A stretch of DNA of 27,656 nt. It comes from JACDQM01 sp044373315. Lineage in GTDB: Bacteria > Pseudomonadota > Gammaproteobacteria > Burkholderiales > Burkholderiaceae_C. Positions 15,421 to 23,970 of this stretch are shown here, in pieces; the first letter of the stretch is position 1, and the number at the start of each line of letters is the position of its first letter. Both the position numbers and the translations under genes were made by a program. The notes beneath the pieces are model-generated. The model was given only the letters and a program-made list of their open reading frames with translations. It ran no database searches and was not told the origin of the DNA. The stretch covers positions 1 to 27,656 of the forward strand of contig NZ_JBILQK010000054.1 in assembly GCF_044373315.1 (NCBI RefSeq), given 5' to 3'.

Positions 15421-16197
15421 ATGACCACACCCCCGCGCATCGTCAGCCTGGTGCCCTCACTGACAGAGCTGCTGGTGGCGCTAGGTCTGGCGCCGTATCT
15501 GGTGGGGCGGACCGGTTTCTGCATTCATCCCGCCGATGCGGTGCGCGCCGTCCCCAAGATCGGGGGCACCAAGGACGTGAATCTGGCCAAGCTGCGCCGG
15601 CTAGCGCCGACCCATGTGCTGGTCAACGTGGACGAGAACCGGCTCGACACCGTCGACGCGATCCGCGAGTTCGTGCCTCATGTGCTGGTGACACATCCCA
15701 TAGCGCCCGAGGACAACTTCGAACTGCTGCAGCAGATGGTCAACGCTTTCGCTGATGCCCTGCCCGGGGTGCGCGAGAGTGCAGCCCGACTCGCGAGCGA
15801 GCTGAAGATCTCACTGGCCGGCTGCGCGGCCCGACCATGGCCAGAGCAACGGGTGCTGTACCTGATCTGGCGCGAACCCTGGATGACGGTGGCGCGCGAC
15901 ACCTACATCGCACGCATGCTGGAGCAGGTCGGCTGGCGCAGCTGGCCAGCGGTGGAAGGCGGCAGCACAGGCGCGGCGCGCTATCCGGTGCTGCAAGGCG
16001 ATGAGCCCTGGCTCGCCCACATCGACCAGGTCCTGCTCAGCTCGGAGCCCTATCGCTTCACCCAGCAGCACCTGCCACTGGCCCAGGCGCTGTGCCCGCA
16101 AGCGCGAGTTCGCCTGGTCGATGGCGAATTGCTCAGCTGGTATGGGCCGCGCGCTGCCCGGGGTCTGGACTATCTGCGCGGGCTGGCTGAGGCATAG
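15421..16197 (+). CDS. BtuF-like helical-backbone metal/cobalamin-binding protein
   Basis: A 258-residue protein of the periplasmic binding protein class III fold. IVSLVPSLTELLVALGLAPYLVGRT (6-30), KIGGTKDVNLAKLRRLAPTHVLV (46-68) and IREFVPHVLV are the usual blocks of BtuF and related cobalamin or siderophore binding proteins. The N-terminus MTTPPRIVSLVPS enters the domain directly: there is no signal peptide or lipobox, and the gene has no BtuC/BtuD neighbours. It could therefore be a cytoplasmic relative, or a domain reused for another ligand. WREPWMTVARDTYIARMLEQVGW is also family-like. The ATG abuts a -10-like hexamer. A missed upstream start is unlikely, as the sequence before it reads as promoter. 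Confidence 0.8.
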   Translation: MTTPPRIVSLVPSLTELLVALGLAPYLVGRTGFCIHPADAVRAVPKIGGTKDVNLAKLRRLAPTHVLVNVDENRLDTVDAIREFVPHVLVTHPIAPEDNFELLQQMVNAFADALPGVRESAARLASELKISLAGCAARPWPEQRVLYLIWREPWMTVARDTYIARMLEQVGWRSWPAVEGGSTGAARYPVLQGDEPWLAHIDQVLLSSEPYRFTQQHLPLAQALCPQARVRLVDGELLSWYGPRAARGLDYLRGLAEA

Positions 16198-16241
16198 TTG
16201 CCCCAATACTCAAGGGCCGCCCACTGCGGCAGCATCTGACG

Positions 16242-16883
16242 ATGGATCTCTACAAACCCCTGGTCGCCCTACTGGCCATCGTCAACCCGATCGGCGTTGT
16301 GCCCTTCTTCATCCACTTCACTCAGACCTTCAGCAAGGCGCAGCGCAAGCACACGATCCTGGTCAGCGCCTTCACGGCCTTCGTCGTGATCGCGATCAGC
16401 GCATTGGCTGGCCTGAAGGTGATCGAGTTCTTCGGCATCTCGCTGGCCAGCTTCCAGGTCGGGGGTGGCACGCTGCTGCTGATCAGCTCGCTGCAGATGC
16501 TCAATGCCCAGCCCGCGGAGGGCCGCAAGGAAGACGTCTCCGAAGGCTCGGACAAAGTCAACGCCGGAGCCAGCATCGCGGTGGTGCCGCTGACCATTCC
16601 CTTGCTCACCGGCCCGGCCACGATCTCCACCATGGTGATCTATGCCGAGAAGACCCGGCACTGGTGGGAGCTGGGCGTGCTGGTGGGCTATGGTGTCGTC
16701 GTCGCCTTCGTGACCTACGCCGTGTTCACGGCTTCAGGCCGGATTGCCCGGGTGCTGGGCCAGACCGGCATCAACATCATGACGCGGCTGATGGGCCTGA
16801 TCCTGGCCGCGCTCGCGGTCGAGTTGCTGGCCGACGGACTCACCAAGCTCTTCCCTGTGCTGGCCTCGCATCTGGCGCGCTGA
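16242..16883 (+). CDS. MarC family integral membrane protein
   Basis: An inner-membrane protein of 213 residues with about six hydrophobic helices (roughly 3-25, 41-63, 70-88, 112-134, 142-165, 180-205). The N-terminal LLAIVNPIGVVPFFI (10-24) and VPLTIPLLTGPATISTMVIY in the fourth segment are the two repeats typical of MarC/UPF0056 proteins, each with an N/T-P-x-G core. The biochemical role of the family is not settled; an early link to multiple antibiotic resistance was not upheld. It lies 44 bp after the binding-protein gene and 10 bp before the GMC oxidoreductase gene, so all three may share a transcript. Confidence 0.92.
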   Translation: MDLYKPLVALLAIVNPIGVVPFFIHFTQTFSKAQRKHTILVSAFTAFVVIAISALAGLKVIEFFGISLASFQVGGGTLLLISSLQMLNAQPAEGRKEDVSEGSDKVNAGASIAVVPLTIPLLTGPATISTMVIYAEKTRHWWELGVLVGYGVVVAFVTYAVFTASGRIARVLGQTGINIMTRLMGLILAALAVELLADGLTKLFPVLASHLAR

Positions 16884-16893
16884 TTCCGCATCC

Positions 16894-18537
16894 ATGTACG
16901 ACTACATCATCGTCGGTGCCGGCACCGCAGGCAGCCTGCTGGCCAATCGGCTCAGCGCAGATCCGCGCAAGCATGTGCTGCTGCTGGAGGCCGGTGGTCA
17001 CGACGACTACCACTGGATCCACATTCCTGTCGGCTACCTCCACTGCATAGGTAATCCGCGCACCGACTGGCTCTACCAGACCGAGCCCGACGCCGGGCTG
17101 AACGGCCGCAGCCTGCGCTATCCGCGCGGCAAGGTGCTGGGCGGCTGCTCCAGCATCAACGGCATGATTTATATGCGCGGCCAGTCGCGCGACTACGAGG
17201 CCTGGGCCGATGCCACCGGCGAGGACGCTTGGCGCTGGGATCAGGTGCTGCCCTTCTTCAAGCAGCATGAGAACCACTGGCGGCTTGACGCTACCACCGG
17301 CGTCAGTGACGCCTTCAAGGCTCTGCATGGCCATGGCGGTGAATGGCGGGTCGAGAAGCAGCGCCTGTCCTGGGGCATCCTGGATGCCTTTGCGCAAGCG
17401 GCCCAGCAGGCCGGCATTCCAGCCACCGAGGATTTCAACGGCGGCAACAACGAGGGCGTGGGCTATTTCGAGGTCAACCAGCGCAAGGGTTGGCGTTGGA
17501 ACACGGCCAAAGCCTTTCTTCGGCCGACCTGCTTCGGCCGACCCAACTTCGAACTCTGGACCGGCGCTCAGGTTCAGCGCTTGGTGCTGAACCGTGCCGA
17601 CGGGCAGCTGCACTGCGGCGGCGTCATGGTGAGGACGCCAAGCGGCCCGCAGACCGCGCTGTTGAATCCGGGCGGCGAGGTGCTGCTGGCGGCAGGCGCC
17701 ATCGGCTCGCCGCAACTGTTGCAGCTGTCTGGCATCGGTCCTTCCGAGCTGCTGCAGCAGCATGGTGTCGAGGTGAAGCAAGATCTGCCTGGCGTCGGCG
17801 CCAATCTGCAGGACCATCTGCAGATCCGCGCGGTGTTCAAGGTGCAGGGGGCCAAGACACTCAATACGCTGGCCAGCAGCCTGTGGGGCAAGGCGAAGAT
17901 CGGCCTCGAGTACGCCCTCAAGCGCAGCGGCCCGATGAGCATGGCGCCGTCACAGCTAGGCGCATTCACGCGCAGCACACCGGACAAGGCGTGGCCCGAC
18001 CTGCAGTACCACGTGCAGCCGCTGTCGCTGGACGCCTTTGGCCAGCCGCTGCATGACTTCAATGCCATCACCGCCAGCGTCTGCAATCTGAACCCCAGCA
18101 GCCGCGGCAGCGTGCAGATCCGCTCGGCCGACCCTGACCAGGCGCCCGCCATCGCGCCCAACTACCTCAGCACCGAGGAAGACCGCCGCATCGCCGCCGA
18201 CAGCCTGCGGCTGACGCGGCGCATCGTCGCGCAGCCGGCACTTGCGGCTTACCAGCCCGAGGAATACAAGCCGGGTCCGCAATACCAGAGCGACGAGGAA
18301 CTGGCACGCCTGGCCGGCGATATCGCCACCACCATCTTCCACCCGGTGGGCAGCTGCAAGATGGGGCGTGACGATGACCCGACGGCGGTCGTCGACGCGC
18401 ATCTGCGCGTGCGCGGCGTGACTGGCCTGCGGGTGATCGACGCCAGCGTGATGCCCAGCATCACCAGCGGCAACACCAATTCGCCGACGCTGATGATTGC
18501 CGAGCGCGCCGCCGCCTGGATCAAGGCCGGCAGCTAG
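16894..18537 (+). CDS. GMC family oxidoreductase (choline/alcohol dehydrogenase-like)
   Basis: An FAD-dependent oxidoreductase of 547 residues. The FAD motif YIIVGAGTAGSLLANRL begins at residue 4 (G8, G10, G13). GMC signature 1 is PRGKVLGGCSSINGMIYMRG, signature 2 is AAGAIGSPQLLQLSGIGP. The active-site pair is His483 (FHPVGSCKMG) and Asn527 (TSGNTN), 44 residues apart as in choline oxidase. No signal peptide is present. Closest in style to AlkJ/BetA alcohol dehydrogenases passing electrons to quinone. No betB or choline transporter is nearby, so choline as substrate is not supported; an aliphatic alcohol is as likely. It is convergent with the aminopeptidase gene, 21 bp apart. Confidence 0.94.
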   Translation: MYDYIIVGAGTAGSLLANRLSADPRKHVLLLEAGGHDDYHWIHIPVGYLHCIGNPRTDWLYQTEPDAGLNGRSLRYPRGKVLGGCSSINGMIYMRGQSRDYEAWADATGEDAWRWDQVLPFFKQHENHWRLDATTGVSDAFKALHGHGGEWRVEKQRLSWGILDAFAQAAQQAGIPATEDFNGGNNEGVGYFEVNQRKGWRWNTAKAFLRPTCFGRPNFELWTGAQVQRLVLNRADGQLHCGGVMVRTPSGPQTALLNPGGEVLLAAGAIGSPQLLQLSGIGPSELLQQHGVEVKQDLPGVGANLQDHLQIRAVFKVQGAKTLNTLASSLWGKAKIGLEYALKRSGPMSMAPSQLGAFTRSTPDKAWPDLQYHVQPLSLDAFGQPLHDFNAITASVCNLNPSSRGSVQIRSADPDQAPAIAPNYLSTEEDRRIAADSLRLTRRIVAQPALAAYQPEEYKPGPQYQSDEELARLAGDIATTIFHPVGSCKMGRDDDPTAVVDAHLRVRGVTGLRVIDASVMPSITSGNTNSPTLMIAERAAAWIKAGS

Positions 18538-18558
18538 CCGCCGGCCGGCTCATGGCGC

Positions 18559-19938
18559 TCAGGCCGCGAAGCGCTCTTCCAGATAGGCCAGCAAGGTGCG
18601 GATGGTCTGCGCCTCGCCGCCGATCGGGCGACCGGGGCGTGCCGTGTCGTTCCAGGCGAACAGGTCGATGTGCAGCCAGTCCTGGTTCTCGGGCACGAAG
18701 TACTCGAGGAACAGCGCCGCGTTGATCGCGCCAGCCAGCGCGCTCTTGCCCGTGTTGACGATGTCACCGATGGTGCTTTCGATGCCGGCCTTGTAGGGCG
18801 CCCACAGCGGCATGTGCCACAGCGGATCGTCCAGCTTCATGCCAAGGTCGACCAGGTCGCGCGCCGTATCGTGGTGCTTGGCGAACAGAGCCGGCAGCTG
18901 CGCACCCAGGGCCACACGTGCCGCGCCTGTCAGCGTGGCCAGGTCGATGATCAGCTCGGGCTTGCTCTCGCTGGCATAGGCCAGTGCGTCGCTCAGCACC
19001 ACGCGGCCTTCGGCGTCAGTGTTGCCGATCTCGATGTGCAGGCCCTTGCGGGTCTTGATCACGTCGCCGGGACGATAGGCATTGCCCGCGATCGAGTTCT
19101 CGACTGCAGGAATCAGCAGCTGCAGGCGCACCGGCAGCTTCAAGGCCATCACCAGCGTCGCCAGGCCGAGCGCATTGGCCGCGCCGCCCATGTCCTTCTT
19201 CATCTGGCGCATGCCCTCGGCGCCCTTGATGTCCAGGCCCCCGGTATCGAAGCAGACCCCCTTGCCGACGATGGACAGCAGCGGATCCTTGGGCTTGCCC
19301 CAGCTCAACTCGATCAGCCGCGGCGCCCGCGTGCTGGCGCGGCCCACCGCATGGATGGCGGGGAAATTCTGCTTCAACAGCGCATCGCCGACGATCTGCT
19401 TGAAGCTGGCGCCATGCTGCTTGGCCACCATCTGCACAGCCTTGGCCAGAGCTTCCGGGCCCATGTGCTCGGCCGGTGTATTGACCAGATCGCGGGTGGC
19501 GGCCATGGCCGTGGCCTGCGCCAGACCGCGCTGAGCCGCCGGGCTGGGCGTCAGCAGCAGTTCGGCCGGCGGGCGCTTGCGCGGCTTGTACAGATCGAAC
19601 TGGTAGGCGCCCAGCTCCCAGGACAGTGCGGCAGCTTCCGCGTCGACAGCCAGTCCGTCATCGGCCAGGTGATAGCGCCCCTCGGGCAGCGCCTGCGGCA
19701 GTGCCGACAGAGCGAAAGGATGGCTCACATGCGCCACACCCGCGAAGACCTGGCCGAGCTTGCCGTCAGCTGCCGGCACCAGCGCATGGCTGTCCGGCGC
19801 GCCGTTGAAACCCACCGCGGCCAGCCAGTGACGGGTCGGGGCAGGCAGCTTCGGTGCGAGCGCCTGGAACGCCTGACGGTCGACCACGGTGATCGCGACG
19901 CTGGCGGTGGACGAGAAATTCTTGAGTTGCACGGTCAT
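18559..19938 (-). CDS. M17 family leucyl aminopeptidase
   Basis: A cytosolic metallo-aminopeptidase of 459 residues that removes N-terminal amino acids; M17 enzymes are hexamers with two metal ions. Metal and catalytic residues are all visible: Lys226 and Asp231 in IVGKGVCFDTGG, Lys238 in LDIK, Asp249 in KKDMGGAA, and Asp308, Glu310 and Arg312 in the signature NTDAEGRVVLSDAL. The N-terminal domain (1-150) is divergent and shorter than in E. coli PepA, nearer the PepB/short LAP type. The ATG beginning MTVQLKNFSS was chosen; the frame stays open much further upstream but there it runs antisense over the next gene and reads as low-complexity. Convergent with the GMC gene. Confidence 0.94.
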   Translation of the reverse strand: MTVQLKNFSSTASVAITVVDRQAFQALAPKLPAPTRHWLAAVGFNGAPDSHALVPAADGKLGQVFAGVAHVSHPFALSALPQALPEGRYHLADDGLAVDAEAAALSWELGAYQFDLYKPRKRPPAELLLTPSPAAQRGLAQATAMAATRDLVNTPAEHMGPEALAKAVQMVAKQHGASFKQIVGDALLKQNFPAIHAVGRASTRAPRLIELSWGKPKDPLLSIVGKGVCFDTGGLDIKGAEGMRQMKKDMGGAANALGLATLVMALKLPVRLQLLIPAVENSIAGNAYRPGDVIKTRKGLHIEIGNTDAEGRVVLSDALAYASESKPELIIDLATLTGAARVALGAQLPALFAKHHDTARDLVDLGMKLDDPLWHMPLWAPYKAGIESTIGDIVNTGKSALAGAINAALFLEYFVPENQDWLHIDLFAWNDTARPGRPIGGEAQTIRTLLAYLEERFAA

Positions 19939-20019
19939 GGCAGATATGAACGATGACGGGTTGAAGCCCCCATTGTCGCTGGCGGTGTAGATTTCCGGGT
20001 ATCGACTGGAGGTGCCGAC

Positions 20020-20724
20020 ATGGGCGACAAACGCATGGCTTGGCTGGCGGGCTTGTTGGTCGGTGCGAACATGACGTGCACAGAAGCCTTGGCCGGTCGG
20101 CCGCTCATCACAGAAGATGCCGGCGTGCTGGAAGCACGCGACTGCGAGTGGGAAAGTGCAGCCGTCCGGACCACCACGCGCGGCCAGCCACGGGTCAGCG
20201 ATCAGGCCACGCAGATCGGCTGCGGCATCGGCTTCAACAGCCAGATCGCCCTGGCCGCCGGACGCAGCCGCAGTGACGGCATCAGCGCGCGCAGCCTGAG
20301 CCTGACCGGCAAGACCGGCCTGCATGACGGGGACGCCGGGCAGGGCACGGCCCTCACACTGGCCTGGGGCGTGCTGGGCAACCAGTCGCCGGGCGCCAGC
20401 CTCAGGCACGAGCTGAGTTTTCTGAACCTGGTGGCCAGTCGGCCCTTGCCGGCGGGCTTCACCGGTCACGCCAACCTGGGGCTGACCCACAGTCGGGCGG
20501 AGCGGTCCAGCCGGGCCAACTGGAACCTGGCCCTGGAGTGGAGCCAGCAGCCCGGCTTGGAGTGGATGGCCGAAGTCTATGGCGTCGAACGCGAGAAGCC
20601 CTGGCTGGGACTGGGCTGGCGCTGGGCCGCAGGCAAGGACTGGAACCTGAACGCCTCCTGGGCCCAACAGCAGCAGACGCCGCGGGTGAAGCTCTTGAGC
20701 CTGGGCCTCAAGCTGGCGTTCTGA
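20020..20724 (+). CDS. Probable outer-membrane beta-barrel protein, function unknown
   Basis: A 234-residue protein with a likely signal peptide (MGDKRMAWLAGLLVGANMTCTEALA, cleavage near 25). The mature part opens with GRPLITEDAGVLEARDCEWE and continues as alternating beta-like segments rich in Gly, Ser, Trp and Tyr (TALTLAWGVLG, TGHANLGLTHS, WNLALEWS, WMAEVYGV, WLGLGWRWA, WNLNASWAQQ). It ends LLSLGLKLAF with a terminal Phe, the usual BAM-recognition end of outer-membrane barrels. The opening resembles outer-membrane proteins related to the phenol MetA-degradation/transporter group, from memory only. GGAGG 7 bases before the ATG sets the start. About eight or more strands would fit a small barrel. 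Ligand unknown. Confidence 0.7.
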   Translation: MGDKRMAWLAGLLVGANMTCTEALAGRPLITEDAGVLEARDCEWESAAVRTTTRGQPRVSDQATQIGCGIGFNSQIALAAGRSRSDGISARSLSLTGKTGLHDGDAGQGTALTLAWGVLGNQSPGASLRHELSFLNLVASRPLPAGFTGHANLGLTHSRAERSSRANWNLALEWSQQPGLEWMAEVYGVEREKPWLGLGWRWAAGKDWNLNASWAQQQQTPRVKLLSLGLKLAF

Positions 20725-20846
20725 TTCGCAAGCGCCGCGGGTGCAAAAAGTTTTCTCAGGCCTGTCAACCCGGTCCCCTGAGCCCGCGTTGTCTGCTCAA
20801 TCGCGTCGCTTCAATCGGCGCCAGATTGTGAAAAGGCCAGAACGCC

Positions 20847-21005
20847 ATGAAGTCTCAGCATCACACCGAATCGCAGCCCCGCCGCATGCCGGCGCCCGAG
20901 TGGCAGCTCGACAAGGGCCGCAAGCACGAAGCCTTCGAAACCACCCCGCTGGGTTGCGACCGCCGCAGCCAAGCCCGCGCCATCCGCTTCGATCGCAAGC
21001 GCTGA
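20847..21005 (+). CDS. Small basic protein, 52 residues, unrecognised
   Basis: Reads MKSQHHTESQPRRMPAPEWQ, then a charged middle LDKGRKHEAFETTPLGCDR and a basic end RSQARAIRFDRKR. There are many Arg/Lys, one Cys and no membrane segment. Third codon positions are about 84 percent G or C, as in the genes around it, which supports real coding. AAAAGG lies about 10 bases before the ATG, a weak ribosome site. It sits 122 bp after the barrel protein gene and 23 bp before the convergent helicase stop. Basic content suggests nucleic-acid or ribosome contact, but there is no family evidence. It could still be a chance frame. Confidence 0.5.
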   Translation: MKSQHHTESQPRRMPAPEWQLDKGRKHEAFETTPLGCDRRSQARAIRFDRKR

Positions 21006-21028
21006 TTGACTTCTCCAGATAGCGTGCG

Positions 21029-23914
21029 CTAACTTGCTACGTCTTCCGATGCAGCAAGTGGCGCCAGCAGCAGCGCCAGATCCTCGGGCGTGAACTTGGC
21101 AGCCTCGGCTGCATCGCTGCCCACCACCGCTTCCGCCAGCGCATCCTTGCGGGTCTGAAGCTCCAGCATCCGCTCCTCGATGCTGCCCGCCACCACCAGC
21201 TGATAGACGAACACCGGCTTGTCCTGGCCAATGCGGTGGGCGCGCGCACTCGCCTGCGCCATCACCGCCGGGTTCCACCAGGGGTCGACGTGGATGATCG
21301 CGTCGGCCGCCGTCAGGTTCAGGCCCACGCCCCCGGCCTTCAGGCTGACCAGCATCAGCGGAACTTCCAGAGCCTGGAAGCGCTGCACGATCTCGCCACG
21401 CTGTGCGGCGTCAGTCGCGCCCGTCAGGCTCAGCCAGGGCAGCCCCAGCCGCTCCAGCTCGGCCGCGATCAAGTCCAGCATTTCGGTGAACTGCGAGAAC
21501 ACCAGCACCCGCCGCCCGGCTTGCAGCAGCTCCGGCAACATCTCGGCCAGCAGTTCCAGCTTGGCGCGCTCCAGGCCCGGCGTCGGCGACACTCCCTTCA
21601 GCAGCAGCGGATCGCAGCAGACCTGGCGCAGCTTCAGCAAGGCATCCAGCACGCTGATCTGCGACGCGCCAAAGCCCTGCCGCGCCAGCACGCGGCGCAC
21701 CTGCGCATCGGCGGCCACGCGCACACTTTCGTAGAGCTCCTTCTGGCGTCCCTGCAGCGCCACCCGACGCGTGACCACGCTCAAGGCCGGCAGCTCCGCC
21801 GCCACCTCGGTCTTGCGCCGCCGCAGGATGAAAGGCCGCACCCGACGCGCCAATGCTTCGGCATGCAGGCTGTGGCCGCCTTCCTCGATGGGCTTGCGCC
21901 AGCGGCGCGCAAAGCTGCGCGCATCCCCCAGCAGACCAGGCATCAGGAAGTCGAATTGCGCCCACAGCTCGCCCAAGTGGTTCTCCACCGGCGTGCCGGT
22001 CAGGCACAGGCGGTGCCGGGCCTGCAGGCGCCGCGCAGCCGCCGCGGCGCGGCTGGCGGCGTTCTTGACGGTCTGCGCCTCGTCCAGGATCAGCAGGTGC
22101 CAGGGCTGGGCCGACAGCGGCGCCACATCGCGCCACAGCAGCGGGTAGCTGGTCAGCACCAGGTCAAACGCCGCCAGCTGATCGAAATGGCGTTGCCGCT
22201 CGGTGCCCTGCAGCACCAGCACGCGCAACGCCGGCGCGATGCGCCGCGCCTCGGCCAGCCAGTTGAACAGCAGCGAGGTCGGCAACACGGCCAGCGCGGG
22301 CCGGTCCAGGCGGCCAGCCTGCTTTTCCAGCAGCACATGGGCCAGGGTCTGCGCGGTCTTGCCCAGGCCCATATCGTCGGCCAGGATGCCGCCCAGCCCC
22401 TGGGCGCGCAGATATTGCAGCCAGGCCAGGCCGTGCAGCTGATAGGGCCGCAGCGTCAGGCCCAGGCCCGCGGGCTGCGCCACCGGCGGTGGCGTGCCGG
22501 CCCGGATCAGGCGCTCAGCGATGCGGCGCAAACCGGCATCCCCCTCAACCTGCCACCCATGCCCCCGCCCCTCAGCCGTCAGGCCAGCCAGACGTGTGGC
22601 ATCCCAGTCGCTCAAGATCCAGGGCCCCGCCTCGCGCCGCTCCAGCAGCAGATCGACCATGGGGCCGACGATGGCCTTGAGGGTGGCGGCGGGCGCCTCG
22701 ATGCGGCGCCCGCCCGGCGCGCGCAGCACGATGACCGCGGCATCATCGATGTCGGCCAGCGCACGCGCATCAAGCCAGCGCGCATCGCGCCGCAGCAGAT
22801 CGGCCAGCATCGGCGCCAGATCCAGGGCTTCGCCCTCCACCTCGACACCCAGACTCAAGAGCCAGCTGCCTTCGCGGCGCGGCAGGGCCAGCGGCTGGAT
22901 CGTCAGGCGCCAGGCTTCACCGGGCGCTGGCCGGTGGGCAAAGCCTGGCTGCAGCTGGACCTGCCAGCCCTGGGCCTGCAGGGCCGGCACCTGCTCCAGC
23001 CAGAACTCGGCGAACTGGCCCTCCTGCGGCAGCGTCCACAAGGCCTCGTCGACGATCCCGGCCTGGGTCGCGGCGCCCGGGTCGCGCCACTGCAGGTTTG
23101 ATGCATCGAGTGGCAGCAATCCACAGGACCAGAGCTGGTCGCAGGCGTCAGCCTCAGCCGCCAGGTCGCGCGCGAACACCCCGCCGTCGCAGGCCTGCAC
23201 GGCAGGGGGCCGGTTGTTTAGCAGCGAGCGCGGCGCCGGCCCCGACCAGGCCAGGCCGCCGGGGCCCCGGTAGCGCCAGTCCACGCGGGCCACGCTGACC
23301 TGCTCGCCGCGCGGTCCGATGCGGCCGCTGGGCCTCATGCCCAGCAGGCCATGGCCACGTCCGAGCGTCTGCAGGATCAGGCGCGGCTGGAATTCGGCCG
23401 GCTGGGCTTCGACGGCCGCGGCCGGCGTTGCCGCTGCGCGGCTGGGTGCCAGCTCCGCGTCGGCCGGCGGCTGTTGCAGCAAATCCATCAGCCGGGCCGC
23501 ATCGGCCGCTTCCAGCGGCGGCAGGCGCTGCAGCTCGCTGCGCGGCGCACGCCGCTGCATGGCGGCCACCCAGAGTTGCAGCGCCTTCTCGCGCCGCGGT
23601 GCATCGGCCTCGGCCTGCAAGCTCAGCAGCACGGCGGCGGCATGTTCGCAAAAGCGCCGGCTGCGGCAGCTGCACAGCGCGCTGTAGTGCGGCTGAGCGT
23701 CACGATCCAGCACGCCTTGCAGCGCAAGTTCGAAGCTCTCGCCCGCGGCGCCGCGCACGCGTGCGTTGGCGCCCGTCGGGCTGGGCTGGATCTCGACGAT
23801 CTGTGCCTGCAAGCTTCGGCCGCGCTGCAGGCGTTGGCGCGAAAACAGCGTGCGCAGCGTTGCCGCCTCGGGCGGCCACAGGCGCGCGAGCTCGGCCGGT
23901 GCGGAATCGGTCAT
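21029..23914 (-). CDS. SWIM-domain SNF2 family helicase/ATPase
   Basis: A 961-residue Swi2/Snf2 ATPase of the bacterial HepA-like group, expected to translocate on DNA or remodel protein-DNA complexes. A SWIM zinc finger lies near the N-terminus (Cys81, Cys83, Cys89, His91 in CSCRSRRFCEH). A 400-residue spacer follows. The ATPase core has Walker A DDMGLGKT (513-520), DEAQ box (611-614), TGTPVENHLGELWAQFDFLMPGLLG as the Snf2-type motif III region, and in lobe 2 VFSQFTEMLDLI, LVSLKAGGVGLNLTAAD and QASARAHRIGQ. The fold and motif set are complete, so it should be active. The physiological task of SWIM-Snf2 proteins in bacteria is poorly known. It is divergent (56 bp) from an uncharacterised gene. 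Confidence 0.94.
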   Translation of the reverse strand: MTDSAPAELARLWPPEAATLRTLFSRQRLQRGRSLQAQIVEIQPSPTGANARVRGAAGESFELALQGVLDRDAQPHYSALCSCRSRRFCEHAAAVLLSLQAEADAPRREKALQLWVAAMQRRAPRSELQRLPPLEAADAARLMDLLQQPPADAELAPSRAAATPAAAVEAQPAEFQPRLILQTLGRGHGLLGMRPSGRIGPRGEQVSVARVDWRYRGPGGLAWSGPAPRSLLNNRPPAVQACDGGVFARDLAAEADACDQLWSCGLLPLDASNLQWRDPGAATQAGIVDEALWTLPQEGQFAEFWLEQVPALQAQGWQVQLQPGFAHRPAPGEAWRLTIQPLALPRREGSWLLSLGVEVEGEALDLAPMLADLLRRDARWLDARALADIDDAAVIVLRAPGGRRIEAPAATLKAIVGPMVDLLLERREAGPWILSDWDATRLAGLTAEGRGHGWQVEGDAGLRRIAERLIRAGTPPPVAQPAGLGLTLRPYQLHGLAWLQYLRAQGLGGILADDMGLGKTAQTLAHVLLEKQAGRLDRPALAVLPTSLLFNWLAEARRIAPALRVLVLQGTERQRHFDQLAAFDLVLTSYPLLWRDVAPLSAQPWHLLILDEAQTVKNAASRAAAAARRLQARHRLCLTGTPVENHLGELWAQFDFLMPGLLGDARSFARRWRKPIEEGGHSLHAEALARRVRPFILRRRKTEVAAELPALSVVTRRVALQGRQKELYESVRVAADAQVRRVLARQGFGASQISVLDALLKLRQVCCDPLLLKGVSPTPGLERAKLELLAEMLPELLQAGRRVLVFSQFTEMLDLIAAELERLGLPWLSLTGATDAAQRGEIVQRFQALEVPLMLVSLKAGGVGLNLTAADAIIHVDPWWNPAVMAQASARAHRIGQDKPVFVYQLVVAGSIEERMLELQTRKDALAEAVVGSDAAEAAKFTPEDLALLLAPLAASEDVAS

Positions 23915-23920
23915 GCCCGC

Positions 23921-23926
23921 ATTGTC
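23921..23926 (-). promoter_or_regulatory. -10-like hexamer abutting the SNF2 gene start
   Basis: GACAAT on the minus strand ends 6 bases before the ATG, with no ribosome site between. It matches TATAAT at 4 of 6 positions, so by itself it is weak; it is listed because the spacing repeats that at three other genes in the window. Confidence 0.25.
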
Positions 23927-23970
23927 GGCTGACGCTCGCAGGGCAAGCCAAAGCTGGCAGACTCCACCCC

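Noticed and set aside
18536..18550. AGCCG-CCGGC-CGGCT hairpin as terminator between the GMC and aminopeptidase genes
   Set aside because: Only five pairs, no T-run, and such GC dyads are common at this base composition.
18559..20667. Open frame of 702 codons extending the aminopeptidase far upstream
   Set aside because: The extra 240 residues run antisense over the barrel protein gene, have low-complexity non-family sequence, and the M17 family starts near the ATG at 19938.
21236..23101. Long plus-strand open frame of 621 codons opposite the SNF2 gene
   Set aside because: Rich in Gln, Arg and His with no motif; it is the complement of GC-rich codons in a complete helicase gene.
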